DNA of 64,000 nucleotides, taken from positions 6,448,001 to 6,512,000 of the forward strand of contig NC_084716.1 in assembly GCF_033807575.1 (NCBI RefSeq), written 5' to 3'. A program made the translations under genes and the position numbers. The stretch's first letter is position 1, and each line of letters starts with the position of its first letter. Shown here piece by piece: positions 22,111-34,700 of the stretch. Under the pieces are notes generated by a model. That model was not told where the DNA came from. It searched no databases and saw nothing but the letters and a program-made list of their open reading frames with translations. This DNA is from Cydia pomonella. Its lineage: Eukaryota; Arthropoda; Insecta; Lepidoptera; Tortricidae.

Positions 22111-23139
22111 TATATGTAAAAATAAATAAAAATAGACTAAACATGTTTGATAAACTTAAAATTGTTAAACATTTTTAAATCAAGTGAAACATTTTGGTCT
22201 AGAATGTTGCTGAACTGTTGTTAGGGAAATGGTAATGTCAAATAAGTATATAGGAAAAGTTTGATTGAAAAATGTACAGTTGCAAAAAATATATTTGGTA
22301 AATGAAATTTGGTAATTTTTTTTGGTGAAACCAAAATTACCAAAAGTTGCATCTAGGTACGAATAAATCCCTCTGCAAAACGATGTTCGGCGAAATCAAT
22401 AATCTACAAAAAATAGGTGGGGGAATCATTAGGTACCCCCTTATAGTCTTGTGAGATAACACTTTCACATTCTATTGAGATCGATAGATGATGATCTTCC
22501 ATGAAAAACGACGATCATGACTCTTGAGTCATGATTGTTCATGAGTGAGTTCGTACTCCGACTCGCACTTGGCCGATTTTCGGGTGGCTGTGACCACAAC
22601 CTTTTTTGACGGCTCGATCCGCGCCTGTACGACGATCCTTGATAATGCGTCCAGCCACCAATCGAGGTTATTCGACTGAGACTACATTTTGCCTGCTATT
22701 TATGGATGCGTTAATGTAGTCAAATTATACATTGTACCTATACGTTAAATTTAGACAAAGCTACTATATAATATTTCTCAAGAAAGTTCCCAAGTTTACA
22801 ACAACTTTAATTTAAGAACAGCAAGCTATGGATGTATGGTGTATGATGGAGTTTCAAGCGAAAAAGTTTAATAGGTATAAATCAAGATAATTCGTTGAAC
22901 AAATTTGTGAAAGTTCGTTGCGTGGGAAGCATTGAACAGACAGGACCAATTAATTAAACATAATATTTACATATGATCTGATCTTTCAATTTATCCACGT
23001 ACCCAAAAAGTTGTATTAGAAATCAGTTTAGGGATCTAACGTTGTTCTGCATAAGTGATCTAACTAATTAAATACCTAGTGATATAGACTTTTAGGTCTA
23101 TGCCTAGTAATCAGTCTTTTTACCTATACAAAAACACTC
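22111..23139. other. Unassigned AT-rich stretch
   Basis: Bases 22260-22350 contain WTTTGGTAAW motifs in both orientations (TTTGGTAATTTTTTTTGGTG, CCAAAATTACCAAAAG), likely the end of the AT-rich element. Bases 22545-22580 (CGTACTCCGACTCGCACTTG) are a REP-T scrap. No gene is recognised. Confidence 0.4.
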
Positions 23140-23290
23140 CAATGTATGTACTTATTAATTTATTTAAACTTTACTGTACAAATTTACAAAAAAAGAGTAC
23201 AAATGGCGGACTTATCGCCTTAACACATTCTCTACCAGTCAACTATTGGGCTAAACAGAGACAGTTTGGCGCAAGATTGCATAAACTGGA
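23140..23290 (-). repeat. REP-L copy 2 (LINE 3' end)
   Basis: TACAAATGGCGGACTTATCG, CATTCTCTACCAGTCAACT and AAACAGAGACAG match the LINE C-terminus and 3' UTR seen intact at 37505-37650. Its plus-strand open frame is a shadow. Confidence 0.6.
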
Positions 23291-23900
23291 TATAAGAATA
23301 GACAGAAGTCGAGGTAACGATGATAATTTATACTTAATAATGTGTACTTTATCCGCTATGTAACTTACTTAAGCGATAAAACAGCTATGTGGCCCCTTGG
23401 GGGTAAAAAAGCTGCTCTTTTGCCTCTTAAATAGTAGATTTTTAACCAAGGGATTTCGAATACGAGGAAAGTAAAATATATGAGCATTTAAAAAACACGG
23501 CTAATTATAAACTTTAGTTACTTTCAATTAACAATTTATACATATTGGAAATCGTACAGCAAATCTATTAAAAATCAAAACAAAACCGTGTTTGTCTCAG
23601 AGCATGAGAAATGAAATAGTGTATTATATACTTAAACTCTTTCAGGGTGATAATGTCAACACGATTTCTTCTCCGGCTCTTCTCAAATATTAGGCTCGCG
23701 TATTTTAACGTAATATGGATTCATTTAAATTCTCATCGGCGACCGATTTCGATAAGTTATAGTACAGACCACCTCAACTGCTGGACGGAGTACGTAAGAT
23801 AATCTAGGTCACCAGCACCACACAGCGTTCCCGTACAAATTTAGCTTGGGGGTGCAACCGTTTAATTTATTTGCGTACACAATTACAACCAGTATTCGTG
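23291..23900. other. Unassigned stretch
   Basis: No recognised feature. Confidence 0.4.
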
Positions 23901-24310
23901 TATATTAAAAACAATTACACAAATTAAGCTTCAGGGGTGCACCAGACAGTCCAGACAAGGCTCGGAAACCGGTTAAATTTCCAAACCGTTATCAAGTACT
24001 TGGCGCAAAACTTTTCATTTCGTTTTCGTTCGTAAAACTGTTAATTTTTAACCGGTTTTTAGGAGAACATTCCCATAAAGTTCTTGTCAGATTAACCGGT
24101 TTAGAACAATAATAACGGGTTTCTTTCTATCTCGGTGTCTTTGTTTACACGGCACACCACCAGGCCTGCTAACCCGCTGCTCGTCAGAAAAACTGGTTTA
24201 TTTAGGTTACAATAAAGTTCATAAAACGTTCGCATTCTTATGAAAATTCGGAGTAAAACAGAAATGAACCGGTATTTGCCGTTATATTTAAAAACGGTGC
24301 CCAGCCTCGG
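23901..24310. repeat. Element rich in AACCGGTT motifs
   Basis: AACCGGTT or close variants recur (about 23968, 24050, 24095, 24270). The region is bracketed by GGCTCGGAAACCGG on the left and CGGTGCCCAGCCTCGGTACC on the right, which look like degenerate inverted ends. The class is unknown. Confidence 0.4.
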
Positions 24311-24843
24311 TACCATGGTTGTTATAGTATAAATTGCTGTACAAAAAACTCAATCGTGTTGGTCGAATCAGCATTTCGTAAGTAAAATTGCACATATGTG
24401 TGGTGACCTGGTGACCTCGAGCTCTTTGTAATCGCTTTATAAAGCGGTGTCTCTTCATAGGGAACGATATCAAAGTAAATCCGTCCATTAAATAACTGCC
24501 GCTCTTTTAAAATCGAAATTACACTCGATTCCTTTTATCCTTTGTACATAAACCTTATGCCTCATAACATTGCCTTGGAATTTCCACTTTGACTCGTACG
24601 AAAGGCGCAATAGATGCAAATTAGGGTAAAGAAGTTACTGGAAGTTACAACGATTAAACTTACGAAGTGATGCGTAGATTTTTTTTAATTCTTTAGGGAA
24701 TATTCAAGGATTATTTAGGCGTTTCAATAGTACATTGTGCAACGAGGGGGGTACGGCGTAAGGGACATTATTCAAACAAGGTCTTTAGTGCATTAAAGAC
24801 TCGAATTTGCAATATTCTTACCTAAGGAGTTACACAGAATGTT
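24311..24843. other. Unassigned stretch
   Basis: Apart from the short motif shared with 4168 (at 24731-24755), nothing is recognised. Confidence 0.4.
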
Positions 24844-25238
24844 TTTCACCACACCAAATGGTAAAGGCCCACTTGATTGTTCAAAAACGAATGAGAAAAT
24901 TGCATTTTATCCACATGTGAGGCAAAGTAACCAGCTGCAAATCTTGATATGTTTCCTTATGTTAGCTAGTAGAACTGACTTTTAAATGATGAATTTTAAT
25001 GATATTTTTTTTTATTACGTTCATTTGGATTTGAATGAATTTGATTTTTTTGGTATTTCATAGTTAGTAGTTTCCTCGCGTTGGTGTGGTAAAAAACTTT
25101 GTGTTTCACTCGAAGGCAAAGTTTGTTTAACCCTCGTGCCTTGAAACCCTCTCAACGCTCAAGATTCCACTTTTCGAACCACTCGCTACGCTCGTGGTAT
25201 AATTTCGGGATCTTTCCCTTACTCGGGTATCGATATTA
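24844..25238 (+). repeat. REP-Y copy 1
   Basis: It starts TTTTTCACCACACCAAATGG, carries GAATGAGAAAATTGCATTTT, and has the inverse of its start (CGCGTTGGTGTGGTAAAAAA) near 25080. A CTCG-rich 3' part follows. Copies lie at 25846, 28287 and 35590. It is probably a non-autonomous DNA element. Confidence 0.75.
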
Positions 25239-25264
25239 GTACCCACTAGGCCAGACTGGTCGTA
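25236..25264 (-). mobile_element. SINE-1 head scrap
   Basis: CCCACTAGGCCAGACTGGTC is the inverse of the SINE-1 box A region. Only the first part of the head remains. Confidence 0.6.
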
Positions 25265-25451
25265 GCGAATGAAACGCAACTGTCACTGTCTCACTAATAT
25301 GGAATAGTGATAGAAAGAGAGAAGACGCTATGGAGCGTTAACGATTGGCACGTTGGATAAGCACCTTGCTCACAAAATTTCACGAGCATCAGTTGAGAAA
25401 TACGACTTGCTGTATTGGACACCTTCGCTAACGCTCGTTCAAAAATAATAA

Positions 25452-25599
25452 AGTCAGACTAAGATATGACAGCGATTTTGATATCCCAAACGGTGCAGTG
25501 TTAAGTAAACGACATATTTCATAGAAATTTGACGTTTAGAATTATACGTGAACCTTCTGGGCTATCAAAATCGCTGCCAACTTAGCTTGGTCTGGCTTT
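25452..25599. mobile_element. MITE-U copy 3, just upstream of the microexon gene
   Basis: Ends are GTCAGACTAAGATATGACAG and CCAACTTAGCTTGGTCTGG, with the usual inner blocks. It lies 120 bp before the predicted start codon. Confidence 0.75.
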
Positions 25600-25650
25600 A
25601 GCAACCGCGACACAAAATTAATTGGAAATTCGCGATGACTCGATTCGCTA

Positions 25651-25655
25651 TCAGT
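25651..25655 (+). promoter_or_regulatory. Possible initiator (TCAGT) of the microexon gene
   Basis: CTATCAGTCAATC fits the arthropod initiator and lies 64 nt before the signal-peptide ATG. No TATA box stands 30 nt upstream (the sequence there is AAAATTAATT). A second TCAGT at 25707 would leave almost no 5' UTR. Weak evidence only. Confidence 0.25.
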
Positions 25656-25718
25656 CAATCGATTAACTGACGCCTCCCGCATCAAATTGCATCAAAATGA
25701 AGGCGCTCAGTCGTAAAC

Positions 25719-25769
25719 ATGGAGCCGAGAGTCGCTTTGTTTATGGTATTTGCTGTTGCACTATTAAAG
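25719..25769 (+). CDS. Microexon gene, exon 1: signal peptide
   Basis: The frame reads MEPRVALFMVFAVALLK, with a basic residue at 4 and a hydrophobic core from 5 to 16, and ends at AAG|GTAATAG. A possible signal-peptidase site is AVA at 12-14. An upstream ATG at 25697 is out of frame with this one and would give a 30-odd residue unrelated peptide. The second ATG (AAACATGG) has a good context and was chosen for its leader. Its link to the downstream exons is inferred from strand, phase 0 and secretory logic. Confidence 0.65.
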
Positions 25770-28700
25770 GTAATAGAATACAGGTAGATGGGAATAAAAT
25801 TGGGGGCGCCATTCGAACTTCTAGTATCTGTTCTGTTTAAAATTTATTTTCACCACACCAACTGATACGGGCCCTCGTCATTGTTCAAAAAGTAATGAGA
25901 AAATTGCATTCTATCCACATCTGGAGCAAAGTAATCATATGCAAACTTTGAGTTATTTTCTTATGTGAGCTGGGAGAATTGACTTTTACATGATTATTTT
26001 GAATGATAACATTTTTATTGCGTTCATTTAGATTTGATTTAGTTTGATTTTTTTGGTACATCATAGTTAGTATTTTTCTCGCATTGGTGTGGTGAAATTT
26101 ATGTGTTTCACTCGGAGGTAAAGTTTGTTTAACCCTCGTGCCCTGAAACCTTCGCAACACTCAAGATTCCCCTTCTCGAACCACTCGCTAATAGGCTAGT
26201 GGTGTCGTGGTTCAATTTTGGAATCTTTCGCTTGCTCAGAATACTAACAATTATAAATTAAAGTATTTCTTGTAAAAGAAATGACTGTTGACTTCTGTGT
26301 AAGTAAAGAGAGGTAATGCCGCCAGTGCCATGGGGTCTAAGGCCGATCTATTAAAAGAGGTATTCTCTTTGTAATTGGTTTTTGCTTTCGTAGGTAAGTA
26401 TATTTCATACTTTATGATTTTATTTTATTTCTAGGTTCAACTTTAGTTTTCATTTCGTATTTATTTTCTTTTAATCCTGTTAAGTAGATTTAGGGCGACC
26501 ATGTTTCCGTTTTCCGGGCATCTTCCAGGTCAGGGCCACCTTGAATAGGTGGGTGTCAGGCTTCCTGAGGATATCCTATTCCTGGGCATATGCCCAATCC
26601 AATGCCATTTTCGCGTTTGGATCTCCTTATGTACGGGTGCTTGTCCGGTTATTCTCCATAAGTAAGCGTTTGTGATCCAGTTAGGCCAAAAGATGTGCAG
26701 AATTTGCCTTAAGCATTTGTTCACAAACACTTGGAGTTTTGTCATTAGGTCTTTGCGGACAAACCAGGTTTCGCACCCGTACAGTAACACGGCCTTTACA
26801 TTGGAATTGAATATCCTCATTTAAGTTCTTCTCGTCAGGGTAGAGGAGTTCCACACAGGTTTAAGCTGGCTGAATGCGGCTCGGGCTTTGTTTATTCGTG
26901 TTTGAATGTCAGCTTCCGTTCCTCCACTCCGGTCGACAATACTCCCAGATAGCAAAAGCTAGCCACTCATTTTGTAATAAGTATTATTATTTTAATTTAG
27001 TGAGAGCTTTATTATTTCCTTGAATTAAAGGAAGTTTAATGTCAATTACTAAAAGAATAACCTCAGAACAGTGTCGAATCAAGCAGTTTTTAGGTCCGAA
27101 TGTCGCTGTAGGGGTCGTGTTTTAGATTTACTTACCGTTGGCCTTTGATGCCTAAACCGATGTTTTATAAACATGTATTTCGATGAATGGAATAGTTTTT
27201 CCCCGAAAAGCAATAAGTTCATAAATATTTACCCTTTATTCTGTAGGCCTAGCACAATCTCGCCCGCGAGATAGACTACCCGCCTTTTTCTGAGTGTAAA
27301 GAGGGACAGGTAGACTATCTCGACTATCTCCAGGGCGAGATACTTTCGCGCCTATTGACATATATCTAAAGACGGGCCTTACGGGCACTAAGAATGGTCC
27401 TAGTTCAGTGGTGTCACTCACGAATTCGAACCAATCGTGCAGTCTAACGCAACTAGTTGCGACAAACCCTGCACGCGTGACGCGAACTCATCAACCAATC
27501 GCGTTATGGCGTTAGACTGCAGGGTTGGCTCGAATTCGAATGCGTGACACCGCTGTACTGGCCCTATTCTTATTGCCCATAAGGCCCGTCCTTAGATGTG
27601 TGTCAATGGTTGCGCCACTTCTGTACGCAGTATAGTTCGTGTCATCCACGATAACGCACAAATTGGTCAAATCTATCCTTTACTAACATGACAATACGAG
27701 TCTAGGCACGCGTCTTCGTGAATGACACGATCTATCACTTGTAATATTTGAAACTAGCTTCTGCCCACGACTTCGTCTGCATGGAATGTTGATGATTGAA
27801 AAAAAAATTGCCCCGGGCATCAAACCATCTCCATACCAAATTTCATCTAAATCGGTTCGGCGGTTTAAGCGTGAAGAGATAACAGACAAAGAGACAGATA
27901 AAGTCTCTTTCGCATTTATAATATTACAAATATTTAATCAATTTTAACTTTATTGCACACATTTACAAAAAAGGGCACAAATGGCAGACTTAACGCCTTG
28001 AGGCATTCTCTACCAGTCAACCATTATATAGTATGGATTACGACGTAAAAATCTCATAATTTTGTCGTAATCAAATATTTATTTATAAAAGCCAACAAAG
28101 ATGGTATTTAACAAAGATAAAATTTAACAAAATAATTTTTAAAGAAAAGAAATGTTTATTTCAGAACACATTAAGTATCTGTGACAGTAGGGTAAGTATT
28201 TTGTTGTTTAATAGTTTATTTAGAGTAATTTTTTTACGAAATGGCGATGAGACTGGTGTTCCAAAAGGCCGCAACTTCGTTAAAGAATTTTCACCACACC
28301 AACTAGTAAAGGTCCTTTTGATTATTCAAAAACGAATGAGAAAGTTGCATTTTATCCACATGTGGGGCAAAGTAATCAGATGCAAATTTTGAGTTGTTTC
28401 CTTATGTTATCTAGTAGAAGTGACTTTTAAATTATGATTTTGAATGATATTTTTTTTATTCCGTTCATTTGGATTTGATTCAATTAGATTTATTTGGTAT
28501 TTCATAGTTAGTACTTTCCTCGCGTTGGTGTGGTGAAAAATTTTGTGTTTTACTCGGAGGCGAAGTTTGTTTAACCCTCGTGCCTGGAAACCCTTCAATT
28601 GTGAAATATTCCGCTTGCTCGGGTATCAATATTAGCACGAGCGGTTAAACAACAACTTTGCCCCCTTGTAAACAAATATTTTTTGTTGTGGTGTGGTGAA

Positions 28701-31700
28701 AATGATTTATTCCATTTTTCCTTTAATTAAAAAAAATTTAGTATCACTTACACATATCTGCTTGATAAAAAAAGTCAATAAAATATTTGTTTAAATATGA
28801 AATCAAAGAGTCCAGAGTTCCAAATCGAATGTGTGGGTAATGAAAAATTTACACCATGCTGCATGAAGTCAGATATCCGACGTCTACGTAACTACTTTGA
28901 ATTCAAATAATTTTCGAACGTAGATTGCGAGGGTGACGCGGGGTCTGTTTTAGTCGCATGAGTGTTGCGGATTGCTTAGTGACAAATTGACAATAGATCG
29001 CTGGCCAGCAGATCAGCGTTTTTCATTCACATTCATTTCGGAATAGGTAGGTATGCGGCAAAGATTGGAAAAGTACACAGCGGAGCTCGTCCTTTAGATA
29101 ATAATAAATAATTAAATCCGCATTCATCTTCTTTTCTTAAAAATAAATAGTTTTGGTTTATAAGTTTTAGTTTCTTCTATTAACTTGAAATCGGTAATCT
29201 GCCGCTGGAGACTCCGTATCTATATGTACATTTGACGTCAAAGATATGTCTATACTTATGCACCTTACCCCACTGTAATATCGCGAAAAATGTAAACATA
29301 TCTTTGACGTCCACTGTACTAAGAACAAAAACAGTAAAAAATGATTTTTGACGCCATGTTTTTTAATTACATACCCACGACCAGTGGTAGGGTGTAATTA
29401 ATTTATACGTAATTTTTAACATCATCGTCTTACTTACTCCGGTGGCTCAGCGACCCAAAATGACTACATAAGACAGCGCCACTTTTCTCGGTCCTGTGCG
29501 ACTTCTCGCCAATTGTTGACTCGAAGTTCGCGCAGATCCGCCTCCACCATGGCCCTCCAGCGATACCTGGGGCGTCCGATCATCATCATCTTCCTAATAT
29601 TTATGTACTAAGAAATTACTATTAAAAAGAAGATGATGATGATGGTGCCCTGTATATAAAACTCTTTCTGTGCAGTGCAAGGGCGAAGGCTGCAAAGCGG
29701 GGGTATGATATTGCATTATTTCCGTCAAAACAACAAACTTAGGTTTCTTTTTAAGGCATGGATCACGAAAAGGCGTATGGGATACTTGGTAAGTTTTTTC
29801 ACAGAGCCTGGTGAAACGGTAAATGTATGTGGCGTCTGCTCTGTCACTGTTATAGTCTTGTAAGTATTGTTGTAGTAGTATTGTTAAGTAAAAAATTGCT
29901 ACTATAACGACGTGCCACAAGATCTAGCAGATGACGTTAGTAGCTACTTCCATCGCGATACTCGTACATCTCGTACATCGCGCTTTTGGAGTTTCAAATA
30001 TCAGTTGTGATAAATTCGTATTTATCCAAACCAATTAGACCGAAGTCCCCCGAGAGTTTGGTAAGTAGGACTCGTGTCGAGAATATGTACTTTCTATTAG
30101 CCCTCTTTTTTAAATGTACCACGTTGGTGGCAAACAAGCATACCCCGCCTGATGGTAAGCAGTCACCGTAGCCTATGGACGCCTGCAACATCAGAGATAT
30201 TACATGCACGTTGCCGACCCTTTAAAAACCTGTACACTCCTTTTTTGAAGATCCCCATAATGTAGACCCTCGGGAAAACCTCGGCAGGGAGCTCATTCCA
30301 CAGCCGAAGCGTCCGCGGGAGGAAATTTCTCTTAAAACGCACAGTACGCGACATTTAGGTTCTAGGGTGTGAGGATGAACACCCTGCCGGCGGCGAGCGG
30401 TGCGGTGATAGAAAGAGGCCGTTGCCATCATGTAAACATTTCTTCAGAGCACAGCCCATTGTACAAGCGGTAGAAAACACACCTCTTTATATACATGCAT
30501 TATAAAATATATAGCATCTCTTACATTGTCTCGTGCAGAATGCGGCTGTCCCTATGTGTAGCACTATCGTGTCATGCGTAGGTAACTAGGTATTTCTAGC
30601 ACTTACAAACTTGTACAAACGTGCCGACAACAACCGTAGATGATAAAAGCGCACACAAGGCATGCCTGCAGGTGGGTTAGTTTTAAAACTAATTTTAAAA
30701 GAAACTAGTCAAGTACAAAACAGAGGGCCTACCGCGACTACCGACGTTATCAAATTGAGGGCATCTTTCTCTTTTACTCCAATTAAGGCGTAATTAGAGT
30801 GTCAGGGAAAGATGCCCGCAATTTGCGAACATTCGGTGTTACCTACCGTAATATTTTTTTTTGGAATTATTACAGCTAAAGATTTCATTTTTTTATACCA
30901 CGTCGGTGGCAAACAAGCATACGGCCCGCCTGATGGTAAGCAGTCACCATGGCCTATTGACGCCTGAAACATATAGAGAGATATTACATGCGCGTTGCCG
31001 ACCCTTTAAAAACTTGCCATACCTAATTCAATCCCTAAATTAATATGAAATTGGTTTTAGATCGACGATCGGGCTGTTTGTATTTCCACGGTAAGTGAAA
31101 AATATAATCGGAAAGACATTTATTTTATAAACGCAGGTAAATAAAGAAGGTCTTAAATGGAGCTGACGAACCATTGAAAGGATTTTAGGATTATGAAGCT
31201 TAGCAGTGTTCAGCAGTAGTAGATATGTCTTCCGTAACATTTAAACATACAATAAAGCCTAGTTTACCTTCCAGGTCAGATGGCAGTCGCTTTCATAAAA
31301 ACTAGTTCTTGGGATTAATTGCCAAGCAGACCCCAGGCTCCCATGAGCCGTGGCAAAATGCCAGACAACGTGAGGAAGATCATCACAATGGAATCCTTTT
31401 TAGAGTCTGTGCGGAAAGAGAAGAGTCCTGGAATGTATGGGGCCCAATACATTGTGACTCGTCTCTTTCCGAACAGACTCTATAGACGTTTGCCAAGTAA
31501 AAGATAACTGTCAAAAAGATCAGGTTTACAAAAAGTAGGATAGAGAATCTTCTTTTATTAGGAAGCCTGAATTACCAACTATATGAAAAACTGAATTTAT
31601 TATTTTATTACTAGTTATTATTTTATTTTACCAACTTGTATGAAATTTTATTTTCGTCCTATATTCAGTGTGCTGAGACGATATGCATGGCTTCTGTAAG

Positions 31701-34700
31701 TACTCAAGCGATTTTATACAAAAAAAAACTCAATTCTAACTCTATAAAGATTTCTTCTTATCGCCGTCAGTTTTAAAAACGTCAAGCGTCAGTCTGAGCT
31801 ATGATGATATTGTAAGGTATTGGCCAGAAACAGACAGGATGTCGTTCGGTTATTGCATACCTATATTCAATCCGATTCCCTGGTGTTGGAGCTGTAGGTT
31901 ACTGTCCCGGGGGCAACAACGAAAACGAAGAGATTTTAGGAGAATAGTGTGCATTTTCACACAGGGACATTTCGAATCCTGTCGTTTTTCTACAGAACAG
32001 AAGCAAAGTTTGACGTACTTTAGTTCCCTATCTTCGACTAATCTCTGTCGAAGGTATTATGTATCGCCTTGCCGCGTTTATACGCACTGCATATTACCGC
32101 GGTAAGCTGCCCGATTCAAAGTTTAAGATACGTCATTAATTCATTATTTTAAAATATCGCCAGTATCGCCAGGTTTAGGAGCTTTAAATACGACTAAAAT
32201 TGTATGATTAGTACCAGACAGTGTACGGTGAAATTATCACCTCTTGCAAAGCGATAGCTGGACTTTACAAGTAGCACGCGGACTACCGGCCGTTGACTCC
32301 AAAATGGTGGTTAATGGCGTTTCAAGATTAATTCTCCTTCACTGCCACATTAGTTTACTGTATAATAAACTATCGATATTACACTTTAAACAATATTAAT
32401 GAGCAAAAAACAAAGGAATATATCACGAGGCGTGACTATCAAGGCGCTCGACCAAAGTCCCTTAAGATACGTCAATTAAATATTTGGTAATTTCTTCAAA
32501 CAGAAACGTCACTTTTGATACTGACCTGATCCAATATCGTATCTAGACTTAATATTTGACAATACTTTACAATAGTGCAGTCTGCTCCGATTTAACAGCA
32601 ACAAATTATGGCGCCACTATCAACGTCATATTTTCTCATTAGATTTTATTTTTGGTGGCACTTCCACACTCTTGCCATGTCGATGCAGATTTAGCTTTAA
32701 CTGACATTGTGAGGAATACGATTTAACACTATCCAATATCTTCTTTTTTTAATATCTTTTCTTGCATGTCCCCAGTGCATCGCACCGGAATGTGTCGCGA
32801 AGGTACTTAAATTTAAATAATATTAAGTGTTCTTATCTATCTTCTATATAAATAAAAATGAATCGCCAAAATGTATGTGATCGCATAACTTCCAAAAGAC
32901 TTGGCAAATTTTAGTATTGAAATATTTGTAGAAGTCCAGGGAAGGTTTAAACGTTGAGAAATTATGGAAAAATTGCGAGGAAAATAGTAAAAACAACGGT
33001 ATTATTTGCCCATACAAACTGGTCCTACCTGTCAAATATTTACATAACACGTATACGATAGGTGATACGAAGTTCACCGGGTCAGCTAGTAAATGATAAA
33101 ATCATATTTAACCCTTTGAACGCCGCCTATCGTGCGCGGCGTGTCATTGCGAACCTTGTCGGAATGCACGAAGATTGATAGTGGTATGTAGCCTCGCACG
33201 CCAGTTGACATCTTTGGCGGTCAACGGGTTAATCCGTCAATCATCTATCCATATTATTTATGTACAGCTTTGCCGCTATTTTGCGCAAAAGAGTGGCAAC
33301 CTTAATACAGAGGCTTCAGGGCACACCAAACAACATACATAACACCATTGCAGATATATGTCAGGGTAAACTTTAGCGTCTACTCAGGCCTTATACTACG
33401 ATTGTTTACTTTGATAAGTGTTATTTTCAACCAAAGGGGTACTAAGCTTCAATAGGTATTTATTTATTGTAACTTTTATTTATACATATTTGTATTTATT
33501 CTAACATTAGTTCTTAGTAAATTTTGTTACCAACAAGGACATGCTTCAGAAATCAATGTTTTGATTGGATTTATGTCAAAAATGTTAGCACCATTAATAA
33601 GTTTCATAACGGTTATATAAGAGGATAGGCGGCCGCCCCGAAACTGCCTTTTCACTCTCGATATTAACATTATTAAAAATATGTTTTGACCCAGTTTGTT
33701 GTATATGAACCACAGTTTGAACTTTACAATTTTTTTGTTATTATAAAAAAAAATTATGAAATCTGATTTTGTACCTAATTTTTACTCAAATAAAAAAATC
33801 GAAAAAAGTCAAACATAGGGGCATAGCATGGTTAATATACATCAAAATATGTAAAAACATTTTCCATGATGTCGATACCTAGAGAGGAAAATGGGGAGCA
33901 CGTTTGAATGGAGAAGCGGCCGTGGCCTATCCTCTATATCCTACGAAAGGGGACGACTGCCCCGAAAGCGCCTTTCCGTACAAACGTAGTCCCAATTTTC
34001 CTCTCTGGATATTAACATTATTGAAAATATTTTGAACCCATAAACCTAGAATATATTATTTCAATTTCAAATTTATTTTATTTATTTATAGAAATGGTCG
34101 GGCAAAGTTATGACTAAAATACATAAAATTCTGTATTTTTTTTTAATGTTAATATCCAGGGAGGAAAATGTGGCCGTGTTTTTTTAATGTTTTTGTATTT
34201 ACTTTCCTTGTATCCGAAATGAAAAGTACGGTGTTTAACTCGGGTGAAAGGCACCATTTCAGTTCCGGACACTCACACACTCACTACTTTCGAGTGCCAA
34301 ACTGCCTCGACAGAAATGGGTGCCTTCCATCCCTTGGTTAACGATCTACTATTGAACATGGATTTTAGAGATTTATCTATATTTGGAAAAGTTATTCGGA
34401 ATATCAGATACTTTTGGCGCGTTGTTTCATCCGCTACCATTGATGCTAACTGTACAACGTTCTAATGTTTATACGATTATGTTTTTTTTTTTTCAGTGCT
34501 CAGGAATGATGTGTAGTGCAACGGTAAGAAATCTTCTTAAGGTAGACGTAATAACATAACTAAAGTGGTAAATAATTAAAATATTAATAATTCGGTAAAA
34601 AATAATAATACAACAACTTATTTACATAAGCTACAAAAAGTAAAAAAAAACCTATAAAAATATCTTATACTATAAAAAGATCCCACACCCCGAGCGTGGT

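Noticed and set aside
26311..26345. AG-TGC start in intron 1 (CCGCCAGTGCCATGGGGTC)
   Set aside because: The frame hits TAA within five codons and there is no second Cys codon at +15.
31207..31233. Another 27-nt AG...GTAACA segment beginning TGT in the microexon region
   Set aside because: It would read CSAVVDMSS, lacking the second Cys, Gly3 and Ala8, and its acceptor has no pyrimidine tract. It could be a decayed microexon but is not supported.
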